Assembly: GCA_026390775.1 (NCBI GenBank)
Contig: JAPLFF010000007.1
Span: 186,001 to 250,000 of the forward strand
Direction of reading: 5' to 3'
Origin: Ignavibacteriales bacterium
GTDB lineage: Bacteria > Bacteroidota > Ignavibacteria > Ignavibacteriales > Melioribacteraceae
Length of the DNA stretch: 64,000 nucleotides
Within the stretch, counting starts at the first letter, position 1. Each line of letters begins with the position of its first letter. Of this stretch, positions 10,401 through 18,371 are shown one piece after another. The notes below the pieces were generated by a model, which ran no database searches, was not told the DNA's origin, and saw only the letters and a program-made list of their open reading frames with translations. Made by a program: the position numbers and the translations under genes.

Positions 10401-11406
10401 TCTTTTTTGAATAAGGTTGTTTCATCCGGACAATATTTTTTGCAGATGAACTATATTCCCAAAATTCCTGAGGTCTGCCGTAAAAGATTATATAATCGCT
10501 GGGATCAAATCTACCGTCTTCTTCACCAATAACTGTAATAGCATTTTCGATTAGCCCTTGATTATTTGATATACTTAAATCTTCAGGAAGCGTGTAACCG
10601 CCGTTGTTATAAATTTTTATTGTCTTTGGATTAAAATCAGTTGCATTAACATCAATTCCAATTGTTTGTAAAAAAGTTCTATCTATTTTATATATACCTT
10701 CGTCCGGAGCTTCGAATCGGAACCAATCACCTGCAGCTAAAACTGAAGCTGAAGTCTTGAGTATTTTTTTTTCTGAGATTCCCCAATTCTTAGCTATCTC
10801 CCAATTTAGGACGATGGATTGAAAAGTATTATCCTGTATTAATTCTCTATTAGAAGGAGAAGGTGCAAACGAAATTTTTAGAACAATTTTTTTGTAAATC
10901 TTAATAACATTTGATGATACATCAAAAATGACCGGATGAATTTTAATTGATTGCACGGGCAAGTTTCTAAATAATCCATATTCACCAAATGCAGCAATAT
11001 CCGGAGCAGAAAAATTTGAATACTTATCACTTACGATATAATTCTCAACATATGAAATTGAATCTTTTTGTAATTGGGGAACAGGCACATATTGTCCGTT
11101 CAATGTAGAATAATCTGCACTCAAAATTTGAATAGTATTCCCCAATTCTGACGGAACACCGACATTGATTTCCCTCACCGGAATTTGTGGAAGCCCTGAT
11201 TTAGTAATATTCTCAATAAATCCGCCAAGCAGATTTAATTTTTTAAATGAATTACCTGAAACTGAAATAGTTAGAGTGTCTTTATAGATAGGGCGATATT
11301 CAATTACAATAGAAGATCTATCGGAAGATAAAATTCTTAAATCCTGTGCATTGGCAATCAGATTTAAAATAAAAAAGAGAATAACTAAAAAGAATTTGTA
11401 TTTCAT
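7453..11406 (-). CDS. porU: Type IX secretion system sortase PorU (C25 gingipain family)
   Basis: The protein has 1317 aa with an N-terminal signal peptide (cleavage near NLIANAQ). The C25 cysteine-protease core is clear: a catalytic His in YVGHGNPGVW (His835) and a catalytic Cys in TAATCDFG (Cys869), 34 residues apart as in gingipains. PorU cleaves sorting domains from cargo at the cell surface and links the cargo to a surface lipopolysaccharide. The protein itself ends in a type A sorting domain (NYPNPFSSNTTFTF, ending GKLAVIR). It is first in a likely operon with porV and the M6-like cargo gene. A sigma70-like promoter lies about 100 bp upstream. Confidence 0.9.
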   Translation of the reverse strand: MKYKFFLVILFFILNLIANAQDLRILSSDRSSIVIEYRPIYKDTLTISVSGNSFKKLNLLGGFIENITKSGLPQIPVREINVGVPSELGNTIQILSADYSTLNGQYVPVPQLQKDSISYVENYIVSDKYSNFSAPDIAAFGEYGLFRNLPVQSIKIHPVIFDVSSNVIKIYKKIVLKISFAPSPSNRELIQDNTFQSIVLNWEIAKNWGISEKKILKTSASVLAAGDWFRFEAPDEGIYKIDRTFLQTIGIDVNATDFNPKTIKIYNNGGYTLPEDLSISNNQGLIENAITVIGEEDGRFDPSDYIIFYGRPQEFWEYSSSAKNIVRMKQPYSKKNYYWLTYGGVNGKRISNKQSTNFTNAYQQTSTLAFKSLDKDSVNIGRSGRDYFGDQLDLSTKSRTYLTTLNGIVPSSIIKYNFRVANASTTITPYSVEESGSRIYSSTVPGIYSYIYGIEDIGSGIYGGQLSLDERSNLKFSINTSSSSARLLLDYFEIAYQRQLTSFVDNLLLFSKDTTATIEYTFTNYSSIQFFDITDYANVKNISNAIISLGQIKFQAAETKGNVSKYFAVTSAAYKTPINGVKITNSNIRGNLRGSEMIVITAKDFKTQADRYAAYRSQQSPYILSTQIFYVDEILNEFSCGSLDPTAIRDFLKFAYENWQIKPSYVLLLGDGDYDYLNTEKLNKNFVPVYETAESLDEIQSYPTDDFYARISGNDKRIDIAIGRLNIQTAAEADVVIDKIIKYETGLEKGLWRNNITLVADDGPQAVGYDDGSLHTSQSENLANKRIPKYFDLDKIYLVAYPTVYTGLGRRKPEVNKAIINAINDGTLIINYVGHGNPGVWAHESVFERSASIPQLKNSNYFFLTAATCDFGKYDDPTEQSSTEILMNMSGGAIAAFSASRVVYSVANATINDSLYSRLFQTREAGNLPIRIGKAYLLAKQLLTEENDEKFHLFGDPAIRLDEPLNPTSVDSVNGKSLKSLVQVNALGSVKIKGAVRNTNGTLAQYNGDAIVSMYDSERSIYFKEMDYTVTMQGGLIYRGRTSVINGEFQTEFVVPKDISYENKNGKIVAYISNSTSDGVGYSTNVVVGGTNPDAVNDGKGPEISIYFDDINFQSSYLVNPDFMLIAKLSDRTGLNTTGTGIGHKLEAILNDDEVNPIDLTNSFVGDLNSGGKSGLIKYKFTGMTPGDYKIKVKAWDVFNNLSSQEANFSVVSSDNGIVLRDVVNYPNPFSSNTTFTFQHNVATAINVKIKIYTIAGRMIKQIEQSNILDKFVRIDWDGRDADENQIANGTYLYKLIVESNDGKYKDNVLGKLAVIR

Positions 11407-11511
11407 CGCTCTGTTGAATGATTTAGTAATGTTTTCAAAAATTTTCTTCAGTATAGGAATTCAAAGCGGTAAACAAACTCTATATAGTTTTTCTCCAAAT
11501 TTTCTGGGCAA

Positions 11512-11540
11512 AATTTAGGCAAGATATACCAAGATGTCAA
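11512..11540 (-). promoter_or_regulatory. Sigma70-like promoter upstream of porU
   Basis: On the minus strand TTGACA (11535-11540) and TAAATT (11512-11517) are separated by exactly 17 bp. Transcription would start near 11505, leaving a leader of about 100 nt before the porU ATG. No other gene lies between. Confidence 0.6.
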
Positions 11541-11639
11541 GTCAAAACAAAATTACATAAAATCAAATCACATTTAATATATGGAGTTTATTTCCTTTCA
11601 TTTACTATGGATCAAAGACTGAAACATAATCTGTTATCC

Positions 11640-12209
11640 TTATAAACCAAGTAAGGCCTTATTCATTTTCATAGCACTAACACAAAATCCTATATGATCT
11701 TCCAAAGAAATACTTAAAGCTTCGGCGCCTTTTGTAATATCTTCACGGTTAACAGCTCTGGCAAAAGCTTTATCTTTCATTTTCTTGATAACGGACTTCA
11801 CTTCAACTTCTTCAATTGATCTACTCGGTCTTACGTATGTTACAGCGGTAATTAATCCGGCTAATTCATCGCATGCAAAAAGAGTTTTTCTTAAAAGTGT
11901 ATCGCGTTGAATGTTTGTATAATCTGCATGAGACATTATTGCATTTCTGAATTCTTCATCAAATCCTTTTTCTTTTAATATTTCCGATCCTTTGTATGGA
12001 TGTTGTTCTGCTGTTGGAAACATTTCGTAATCAAAATCGTGTAGTAGAGCAACGCAGCTCCAATATTCAACATCTTCACCAAATTTTTCAGCATATGCTT
12101 TTACACAAGTTTCTACGGCATAAGCATGTTTTAACAAACTATCACTCTTAGTATATTCTTGAAGAATAGATAAACAACAATTTCTGTCTCTCATAATATT
12201 AGAACTCAT
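11640..12209 (-). CDS. HD-domain protein (HDIG-type phosphohydrolase fold)
   Basis: The protein is 189 aa. The segment CVALLHDFDYEMFP supplies the HD metal motif, preceded by VETCVKAYAEKFG and followed by HPYKGSEILKEKGFD and the HADYT histidine, as in HDIG hydrolases of unknown substrate. It is probably cytoplasmic, since no signal peptide is seen. The frame is open 14 codons further upstream and would overlap the nth stop. However, a GAAGGAG ribosome site lies 5-6 nt before ATG 12209, so I use that start, 11 bp after nth. The two genes are probably co-transcribed. The substrate cannot be read from the sequence. Confidence 0.8.
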   Translation of the reverse strand: MSSNIMRDRNCCLSILQEYTKSDSLLKHAYAVETCVKAYAEKFGEDVEYWSCVALLHDFDYEMFPTAEQHPYKGSEILKEKGFDEEFRNAIMSHADYTNIQRDTLLRKTLFACDELAGLITAVTYVRPSRSIEEVEVKSVIKKMKDKAFARAVNREDITKGAEALSISLEDHIGFCVSAMKMNKALLGL

Positions 12210-12220
12210 TTTTACTCCTT

Positions 12221-12868
12221 CTATTTTGATCGCGGATTGAAAGAAGGACAATCATCCGCCAGTATACAAGCAAAGCATTTCGGTTTTCTAGCAAAACAAA
12301 TATTTCTTCCGTGTGTTGCTAACCAGTGAGACGCATTAATCCAATAACTTTCTAGTAGTAATTCTTTTAAGCGGTACTCAATTTTTTCAGGATCGTTTGA
12401 TTTGATAAATCCAAGCAAGTTAGATAATCTCTTAACATGGGTATCAACTGCAATTGCAGGAATTCCGAATGCATTGCCCGCAACAACTGACGCTGTCTTT
12501 CTGCCTACACCGGATAACTTTGTTAACTCGTCAAAATCTTTGGGGACTTTACCGTTATAATTTTCAATAAGTTGTGTACAGCAGTTACGAATACTTTTTG
12601 CCTTCTGTCTGTAAAACCCTGTTGAAAAAATATCTTTCTCTAATTCCTTTGCAGATACTTTTAGATAATCCTGAGGCTTTTTATATTTTTTGAAAAGTTT
12701 TATTGTAATAATATTTACACGCTCATCGGTACACTGAGCAGATAAAATTGTTGAGATTAATAATTCGAATGCAGATGTATATTCTAATGCAGGACGGACA
12801 CCAGGATATTCTTTAGAAAGAATATCAAATATTTTTCTTGCACGAGATTTATCTTTTTTGTTAATCAC
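12221..12868 (-). CDS. nth: Endonuclease III (DNA glycosylase/AP lyase)
   Basis: This 215-aa protein matches Nth over its full length. The helix-hairpin-helix LSGVGRKTASVV carries the catalytic Lys, VDTHVKRL carries the catalytic Asp, and the C-terminus has the 4Fe-4S pattern C-x6-C-x2-C-x5-C (from CFARKPKC to DDC). It removes oxidised pyrimidines and cleaves the abasic site in base excision repair. The start is GTG at 12868, overlapping the last 8 bp of the upstream ferredoxin-like gene, which suggests translational coupling. Confidence 0.93.
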   Translation of the reverse strand: MINKKDKSRARKIFDILSKEYPGVRPALEYTSAFELLISTILSAQCTDERVNIITIKLFKKYKKPQDYLKVSAKELEKDIFSTGFYRQKAKSIRNCCTQLIENYNGKVPKDFDELTKLSGVGRKTASVVAGNAFGIPAIAVDTHVKRLSNLLGFIKSNDPEKIEYRLKELLLESYWINASHWLATHGRNICFARKPKCFACILADDCPSFNPRSK

Positions 12869-13193
12869 TTAAAAATCTCTTATCCTTAATCAACAATCTT
12901 TTTACCGGATTACTATTGATAATATGATTCTGAATTATTTCTTCTACATCTTCACGTTTCACTCCACCATACCAAATTTGTTCCGGATAAATTACAACAG
13001 TAGGACCAAACTCACATGCATCCAAACAACCGGAACTATTCACCCGGACTTTTGTATTGAGTCGAAGTTCTTTTAATCTTTTTTTAAATAACACACGGAC
13101 CTCAGCCGAACCTTTATCCACACAACATCCTTTAGGATGCCCCGTTTCCCTTTTGTTCTCACAAATAAAAATATGTTTTTCGAATCTTGGCAT
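12861..13193 (-). CDS. Thioredoxin-like 2Fe-2S ferredoxin
   Basis: The protein is 110 aa from ATG 13193 (MPRFEKHIFICENKR). It has the fold signature of the 2Fe-2S thioredoxin-like ferredoxins related to NuoE. Cluster cysteines are FICEN, then GCCVDKG, then SSGCLDACEFGP, followed by the typical PTVVIYPEQIWYGGV segment. It is a small soluble electron carrier with unknown partner. The frame is open for 43 more codons upstream, but those codons read through the tRNA-Glu gene and are not protein. It overlaps nth by 8 bp. Confidence 0.88.
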   Translation of the reverse strand: MPRFEKHIFICENKRETGHPKGCCVDKGSAEVRVLFKKRLKELRLNTKVRVNSSGCLDACEFGPTVVIYPEQIWYGGVKREDVEEIIQNHIINSNPVKRLLIKDKRFLSD

Positions 13194-13246
13194 TTGATTT
13201 ATTAAAAATATTTTACAAAAAAGGGAAATAATAAATTTCCCTTTAG

Positions 13247-13320
13247 TAGCGCGTACGGGGGTCGAACCCGTGATCTCCGCCTTGAGAGGGCGGCGTCCTG
13301 GACCACTAGACGAACGCGCC
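13247..13320 (-). tRNA. tRNA-Glu (anticodon CTC)
   Basis: The minus strand folds as a cloverleaf with acceptor stem GGCGCGT/ACGCGCT (one G-U pair at position 1). The anticodon stem is CCGCC/GGCGG around loop CTCTCAA, and the T-loop is GGTTCGAACC. The anticodon is CTC, reading GAG. The discriminator base is A and the 3' CCA is not encoded. Confidence 0.93.
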
Positions 13321-13476
13321 ATTTAATTTAATTGCTACACAAAAATAACTTAATGGAGTGAATTAACAAATATTAGTTCATCTCGTAAATAATTTTTGAT
13401 ATCTATTAATTACATAATCGAGCTGAATATTATTATCAGTTTGGTTAGACACTAAATCAATTTCCCATTAGCTTTA

Positions 13477-14421
13477 TCATTGAAACTCTTCTAAGTATTT
13501 ATTTATTTCTTCCATCTCATCTTCACTTAAAATATAATCCGCAGCTTTAATATTCTCTCTGCACTGTTCGGCAGTTCTATCGCCCACAATAGCTGAAGTT
13601 ATTGCCGGGTTCTTTAATACCCATGCGACCGCAAGTTGTCCTACAGTTTTACCAGTTTTTTTTGCGATGGGTTGTAATTTTTTAACCAATGATAAAGCTT
13701 TACTTAAATAAGGTTCTTTGAAGAAGAAATTTTTTCTCCGCCAATCGTCTTCTGCTAATTTATTAATATCAAACTTTCCGCTAAGAAGGCCGGCTTGCAT
13801 AGGACTGTAAGCTACCACTCCGATATTCTTCTTTAAGCAGTACGAAAAAATTGATTCTTCATAGTCGCGCTTAAGCATACTATATGGAGGTTGTAAGGAT
13901 TGTACTTGTTCGATCTTTATACATTTTTCAAGAAGAGAATTATCATATGTGCTAACTCCAATAAATTTTGTCTTCCCTTCTTTTTTCAATTCAACCAAAG
14001 TTCCCCAAGAATCTTCTACCGGTACTTTGGGATCTGGTTTATGAATTTGATAAAGATCAATATAATCTGTTTGAAGACGTTTTAAGCTCTCTTCAATTTC
14101 ATTTCTTATACTTTTTGGATCTAGATTATTAATTGCATTTCCAAAACCATCATTTACTAATCCGCATTTTGTAGCTAAGAACACATTTTCACGAATTCCT
14201 TTTAAAGCACCTCCGACAACTTTTTCAGAATGACCAAACCCATAAACAGCGGCAGTGTCGATCCAGTTAATTCCATTATCTAGAGCTGCATGTATTGCTT
14301 TGATTGAAACATTATCATCAACTTTTCCCCAACCGAACTGCCAAGGACCACCTATTGCCCATGTACCAAAACCAATATTTGTAAGTTCCGGTCCGTTTTT
14401 TCCTAATTGTCTTTTATTCAT
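13477..14421 (-). CDS. Aldo/keto reductase
   Basis: This 314-aa protein begins MNKRQLGKNGPELTNIGFG, typical of the AKR family. The catalytic tetrad is visible: Asp in WIDTAAVYG, Tyr in the same segment, Lys in VFLATKCG and His in LYQIHKPD. The NADP-binding end AIVGDRTAEQCRENI is present. It reduces carbonyls with NADPH in the cytoplasm; the physiological substrate is not predictable. Its 5' region contains two copies of the dyad motif described at 14621 and 14738, so it may be controlled by the neighbouring NarL-type regulator. Confidence 0.9.
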   Translation of the reverse strand: MNKRQLGKNGPELTNIGFGTWAIGGPWQFGWGKVDDNVSIKAIHAALDNGINWIDTAAVYGFGHSEKVVGGALKGIRENVFLATKCGLVNDGFGNAINNLDPKSIRNEIEESLKRLQTDYIDLYQIHKPDPKVPVEDSWGTLVELKKEGKTKFIGVSTYDNSLLEKCIKIEQVQSLQPPYSMLKRDYEESIFSYCLKKNIGVVAYSPMQAGLLSGKFDINKLAEDDWRRKNFFFKEPYLSKALSLVKKLQPIAKKTGKTVGQLAVAWVLKNPAITSAIVGDRTAEQCRENIKAADYILSEDEMEEINKYLEEFQ

Positions 14422-14505
14422 TTTTAATTACTGATTAATCAATAAACATATTTTCTGTTTATGAATATAATATTAAAAGCAGAAATGATGATCGGCGTTT
14501 AAGAA

Positions 14506-14536
14506 TATCTTCCCCACCCCCCTCTGGGGTAAGATA
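14506..14536. terminator. GC-rich hairpin, possible terminator
   Basis: TATCTT-CCCCA pairs with TGGGG-(T)-AAGATA around an 8-nt C-rich loop. In either direction only a loose T-rich tail follows, so terminator activity is uncertain. It would separate the two-component genes from the aldo/keto reductase gene. Confidence 0.45.
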
Positions 14537-14620
14537 TATTTTATTTGAGAGGCTTTAAGATTTGATTTATACAGAGATTTATTTTCTCCATTCAATGTAA
14601 ATATGAATGAATAAAATTAC

Positions 14621-14638
14621 ATCAGTAGAATTACGGTA
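14621..14638. promoter_or_regulatory. Dyad motif copy 1 (candidate regulator site)
   Basis: The 18-mer ATCAGTAGAATTACGGTA is one of four related copies in 14.6-18.1 kb. It starts exactly 117 bp before copy 2. Confidence 0.6.
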
Positions 14639-14737
14639 TATTTTTAAAAAGATTAGGTCTTGAATTATCCGTTTTTTACAAAATTTTGCATTTTTTTGCT
14701 AAAGTTATTAGAGACTCTATAAAATTTACTCTTATTA

Positions 14738-14755
14738 TACCGTACAATTACGGTA
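14738..14755. promoter_or_regulatory. Dyad motif copy 2 (perfect inverted repeat)
   Basis: TACCGTA-CAAT-TACGGTA is a perfect 7-4-7 inverted repeat, the arrangement expected for a dimeric helix-turn-helix protein. It lies 317 bp before the aldo/keto reductase start. Confidence 0.65.
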
Positions 14756-14814
14756 TTGGGACCAATAGTCTTATTATATTTTTTTACTGTGAACTACGAA
14801 GTCGGAATTACATA

Positions 14815-15384
14815 TTATGATAACTTTGAGGAGATAGGAAAATTTTTGGTGGTAATTGTTATGAAAGAAAAAGTAATTCCGAAAAATATTTGAGTAAATG
14901 TCGCTAGATAATAACTAATACTTCCTTGAGATAAATTAAGTGCAATAGCAATGAATTTAAGTTCATTTATTAAAGTATAAAATAATAACAGACTTAGAAA
15001 TAAATTCAATAGCCTTTTCTGAATTAAAATTTGTATTAGTTTATTTATAATTTGAAACAAAACAACTGTAAACAAAATTATACATAAAAAATAAAGTCTT
15101 GTCGGATCATTGTTGAAAATATAAGTAAGAATAAGAATTACTAGGGAAGATGTAATCCATAAAAAATGTTTTTTAATATTACTAAAAGAAATAATTAGTA
15201 AAAAAGTCATGATAGGATAAAATCTTAAAGCTTGGATTCCAAAAATTAAATAAATAGAATAAAGAATCGGATCGGACAGAGCAAGTATCAAAAAGAAAGT
15301 AAAATACTGTGTCTTGTATTGTCTGATCGGCGGCACTAACCAGATTAAAATTGAAAGATACTGTATGAGAATAGGAATGTTCAT
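14815..15384 (-). CDS. Multi-pass membrane protein of unknown function
   Basis: I do not recognise this 189-aa protein. It is almost entirely hydrophobic, with about six predicted membrane spans (for example IPILIQYLSILIWLVP, LWITSSLVILILTYIF and SLLLFYTLINELKFIAIAL) and very few charged residues outside short loops. It follows the response-regulator gene by 84 bp on the same strand, so it may belong to the two-component operon as a sensory or accessory membrane component. That role is inferred from position only. Confidence 0.6.
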   Translation of the reverse strand: MNIPILIQYLSILIWLVPPIRQYKTQYFTFFLILALSDPILYSIYLIFGIQALRFYPIMTFLLIISFSNIKKHFLWITSSLVILILTYIFNNDPTRLYFLCIILFTVVLFQIINKLIQILIQKRLLNLFLSLLLFYTLINELKFIAIALNLSQGSISYYLATFTQIFFGITFSFITITTKNFPISSKLS

Positions 15385-15468
15385 TAATAAGTTATAATGA
15401 GTTTTGATCTAGTTAATTTGCCCAAAAATAGATAGGCCAAAAATTTTTCCCTAAAACAAAAAAGCTAA

Positions 15469-16143
15469 TCAATTATCACCATTCGTTTTTCTAGAAAATG
15501 AATATTGTACAGCATACTTAATAAGTTGTGGTAAAGTTTCAAGATTTAATTTATTCATAATTATTGCTCTGGAAGAATCAATTGTTCGCTTTGCTTTATG
15601 TAAAATATCAGCAATTTCTTGACTTGTTTTTCCTTCAGCTACAAGCAGTAAAATCTTTTCCTCCAATGAATTTAAGTTCAACGATTTTTTGCTTTCATAT
15701 ACTCCTTTCAAATTGCTGAATCTTGCTTTAATTTTTTCAACCTCTTGATCTGATTTGCCCATAAAATATTTTTCACCTTTGGCTACAGCTCGAATAGAAG
15801 TGACTAATTCATTTTTAATTATTTCTTTGGGGATTAAACCGTATGCGTTAATTTGAAGAATCTTATAAACGTATTCATCGGAGTTGTGCATGGAGAGAAA
15901 AATAATCTTTGCATCTTTATCTTTTTCCAAAATTTCTTGTGCTGCTTCAAGACCGTTCATACCAGGCATTTCAATATCACATAAAACTACATCTGGATGA
16001 AAACTGAAATATTTATTTACCATACTATATCCATCTTCAGCTTCAGCTACAATACAGAAGTCATCATATCTTTCAAGTATATTTACTAATCCTTGTCTTA
16101 GAATATTATGATCGTCAGCTAACAGCAATCTTATTTTTCGCAT
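15469..16143 (-). CDS. NarL/FixJ-family response regulator
   Basis: The protein is 224 aa. It has an N-terminal receiver (RLLLADDHN acidic pocket, phospho-acceptor Asp in DVVLCDIEMPG, conserved Lys in GLIPKE). A C-terminal LuxR-type helix-turn-helix follows (SLEEKILLLVAEGKTSQEIADIL ... TIDSSRAIIMNKL). It is a DNA-binding regulator activated by phosphorylation. ATG 16143 is preferred over a GTG three codons upstream because an AAGG ribosome site lies 8 nt before the ATG. It overlaps the end of the kinase gene by 29 bp, so the pair is a cognate system. Dyad sites flanking the island are plausible targets. Confidence 0.92.
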   Translation of the reverse strand: MRKIRLLLADDHNILRQGLVNILERYDDFCIVAEAEDGYSMVNKYFSFHPDVVLCDIEMPGMNGLEAAQEILEKDKDAKIIFLSMHNSDEYVYKILQINAYGLIPKEIIKNELVTSIRAVAKGEKYFMGKSDQEVEKIKARFSNLKGVYESKKSLNLNSLEEKILLLVAEGKTSQEIADILHKAKRTIDSSRAIIMNKLNLETLPQLIKYAVQYSFSRKTNGDN

Positions 16144-17266
16144 GCACTGCACCTTCTTTGGGAAGTTTAATAACTAGTACCGTTCCTTCATTTTGATTTG
16201 AATTTATTTTTAATTTTCCACGTAACTTCTCAATTCTTTCTTTAATACTAAAAAGACCTGTCCCTGCACTCTTCAACTCTCGTGCGTTAAAGTAATCTTC
16301 GGGAATCCCAATTCCGTTATCTGAAATAACAATGTTAACATATTTCTCATTTAGCTCTATCTGCACCGAAAATTCATTTGCTTTAGAATGTTTAATAATA
16401 TTATTCAATGATTCCTGAATAACTCGATATATACATATTTCCAATTCAGAACTGAGTTTTTCTTCTTTACCAAGAAATTCAAATGATCCATTGATCTTAG
16501 AACTTTCTGATATATAATGTACTAAACTCTGAATACTAATTTTAAGACCTAAGTTAGTAACTTCAGATAATTTTAAAGTTCTTGATATTTCTCTAACCCT
16601 TTGATAAACAGCTTCCAAATCAGTTTGAATTACGTCCTTTTCGTAGTCTTCCAGGTTGGATAATTTTAATTTAATTATTATTAACTTTTGTCCAATGTCA
16701 TCATGTAATTCGGCAGCAATAGACTTTTTCAATTCATCATAATCTTTATCGAGTTTATCAGCGAAATTTTTTAATCGATTCTTATAATTTTCAAGATCTG
16801 ATTCATATCGTTTTAATCGGGTTATATCATGAAGATAAAAATTTGTAATCCCTAGTTGAGGATATTCTTTTGCAATAACTGAAAAAATTTTCCCACTGAT
16901 ATTTTCTGTAAATGTACCGTTTGCGGATTTATTCTTGAGTGACGGTAAAATTTCATTAATCTTTATCTCCTTTTCTTCAATATTGGAAAATATTTTTCTA
17001 GATGCTTCATTTGTTTGAATAATATTTCCGGATGTATCCGTTCTGATCAATGGTTCCGGATCCATTTCTGCAAAGAGAGCCATTAATTCTGCTTTCTCTA
17101 ATAAAAATCTTTGATTTTCAGTAACGAATTTTTTTTGAAGCGGAAGAATTACTTTATAAAAGATTAGAATAATAACACCAATAACACTTATACTTAATAT
17201 AAATGCAAAGAATAGAGGGTTCTCAAAGGTTAAGAATTGCTTAAAATAATTATCCAAACTATTCAT
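16115..17266 (-). CDS. PAS-containing NarX-type sensor histidine kinase
   Basis: The protein is 383 aa. One N-terminal membrane span (FAFILSISVIGVIILIFYKV) is followed by a PAS-like region (PEPLIRTDTSGNIIQTNEASRKIF). A HisKA_3 dimerisation domain carries the phospho-accepting His in AAELHDDIGQKL, and a HATPase_c domain follows (QESLNNIIKHSKA, ISDNGIGIP, GTGLFSIKERI). The lack of a large periplasmic domain suggests sensing in or near the membrane or through the PAS fold. It partners the overlapping NarL-type regulator downstream. Confidence 0.9.
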   Translation of the reverse strand: MNSLDNYFKQFLTFENPLFFAFILSISVIGVIILIFYKVILPLQKKFVTENQRFLLEKAELMALFAEMDPEPLIRTDTSGNIIQTNEASRKIFSNIEEKEIKINEILPSLKNKSANGTFTENISGKIFSVIAKEYPQLGITNFYLHDITRLKRYESDLENYKNRLKNFADKLDKDYDELKKSIAAELHDDIGQKLIIIKLKLSNLEDYEKDVIQTDLEAVYQRVREISRTLKLSEVTNLGLKISIQSLVHYISESSKINGSFEFLGKEEKLSSELEICIYRVIQESLNNIIKHSKANEFSVQIELNEKYVNIVISDNGIGIPEDYFNARELKSAGTGLFSIKERIEKLRGKLKINSNQNEGTVLVIKLPKEGAVHAKNKIAVS

Positions 17267-17445
17267 AGTCGTTTCTATTCATCTTATAAAAATTTTTATC
17301 TAAAAAAAATTAACACTTCTACTTTAATCTTTTCAATGACAATTTACTATTAAACTAATAGTTATAAACAAATAAACCCAATTCCAAATTATGGATTATG
17401 AAAAATCTTGAAACAGTGCAGTATTTATTGAAACTGTAGATCAAA

Positions 17446-17871
17446 CTAATTTCGGTCAAATATTGATAAATGCTTATCATCATTTGATTCTTTAACCAAC
17501 TTAAAAAGTGTATTAAGCAAAATATTATAATTGGTCGGTTTGCTGATATACGCATCACAACCGGCTTCAATTGCATTTATTCTATCTTCATTATATGCAT
17601 GAGCGGTGTAACAAACTATTGGAATCTTTGAGAACAAGGGATGGCTCTTTAGTTCTCTGGTTAGATCTAATCCATTTTTGTAACCTTTAATAGAAATATC
17701 CATTAATATAATATCCGATCGTTCCTTAAATAAAAATTCATAACACATTTCTGCTGAATCACAAATTTCAATTCTAAAATATTTTTTTAAGAAAAAGAGT
17801 AAAAATTTTTGATTTTCAAGATCGTCTTCAACGATTAATAATTTTGGTAATGGTTTGAGTTTGCTTAACAT
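17446..17871 (-). CDS. Single-domain CheY-like response regulator
   Basis: The protein has 141 aa with only a receiver domain: LLIVEDDLEN (acidic pocket), ILMDISIKG (phospho-acceptor Asp), CYTAHA (conserved Thr/Ala) and YISKPTNY (Lys-Pro). With no output domain it probably relays phosphate or acts through protein contact. It lies 179 bp upstream of the kinase gene on the same strand and is preceded by a pair of dyad motifs. It may therefore be the first gene of the two-component cluster and subject to its control. Confidence 0.88.
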   Translation of the reverse strand: MLSKLKPLPKLLIVEDDLENQKFLLFFLKKYFRIEICDSAEMCYEFLFKERSDIILMDISIKGYKNGLDLTRELKSHPLFSKIPIVCYTAHAYNEDRINAIEAGCDAYISKPTNYNILLNTLFKLVKESNDDKHLSIFDRN

Positions 17872-17963
17872 AAACTAATTTTCACTTAAGAATTTATAAT
17901 TAAAATAACTTCAGTGGAGATGTTTCATATATACCAAATTTACAAAGCTTTCAATTTTAGAAC

Positions 17964-17981
17964 CTCAGTAGAATTACTGTA
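17964..17981. promoter_or_regulatory. Dyad motif copy 3
   Basis: CTCAGTAGAATTACTGTA contains the perfect dyad CAGTA-GAAT-TACTG. It lies 92 bp upstream of the receiver-domain gene and exactly 117 bp from copy 4. Confidence 0.6.
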
Positions 17982-18080
17982 AATTTTTTAGTGTATTTTT
18001 CCCACATTCAATGGTGAAGATGTGAAAATCAGTCATTTTGAGGACTTTAATTTGAGACAGAGTCATTTCCCCAGATTTCA

Positions 18081-18098
18081 TACAGTAGAATTACGGTA
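18081..18098. promoter_or_regulatory. Dyad motif copy 4
   Basis: TACAGTAGAATTACGGTA differs from the perfect dyad at 14738 at only two positions. It lies about 210 bp upstream of the receiver-domain gene. The rest of 17872-18203 is AT-rich and shows no gene. Confidence 0.6.
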
Positions 18099-18203
18099 TT
18101 GTAAATCTGAATTATTATCGAAAGATCATGGAGAGAGAACTTTAGCGATTATAGGTATAGTAAAGATTTAAGGTAATGAAGTTGCCTGAGATTTTGAAAT
18201 TTG

Positions 18204-18276
18204 CTGCCCTGTCAGGGTTCGAACCTGAAGTCTTCTGATCCAGAGTCAGACGTGTTGCCAATTACACTACAGGGCA
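18204..18276 (-). tRNA. tRNA-Gln (anticodon CTG)
   Basis: The cloverleaf has acceptor stem TGCCCTG/CAGGGCA, anticodon stem TCTGA/TCAGA with loop CTCTGGA (anticodon CTG, reading CAG), and T-loop GGTTCGAACC. The discriminator is G and CCA is not encoded. Confidence 0.9.
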
Positions 18277-18371
18277 ATAAAACTTTATTCAAAATTAACT
18301 AACATTATTCAAGAAACCAAAATGTGTTGATCGTTTCTATTTTCTAAAAATTAATCAAATTTCTTCTGGAT

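Larger units (their letters stand above)
14422..14814. other. Non-coding 393-bp region with hairpin and two dyad sites
   Basis: No credible gene was found here. The region lies upstream of the aldo/keto reductase and downstream of the membrane-protein gene, both on the minus strand. It contains a GC-rich hairpin (14506-14536) and two copies of a dyad motif. The rest is AT-rich with several T-runs. Confidence 0.7.

Noticed and set aside
13194-13322. N-terminal extension of the ferredoxin-like gene
   Set aside because: The frame is open but these codons translate the tRNA-Glu gene; the family starts at ATG 13193.
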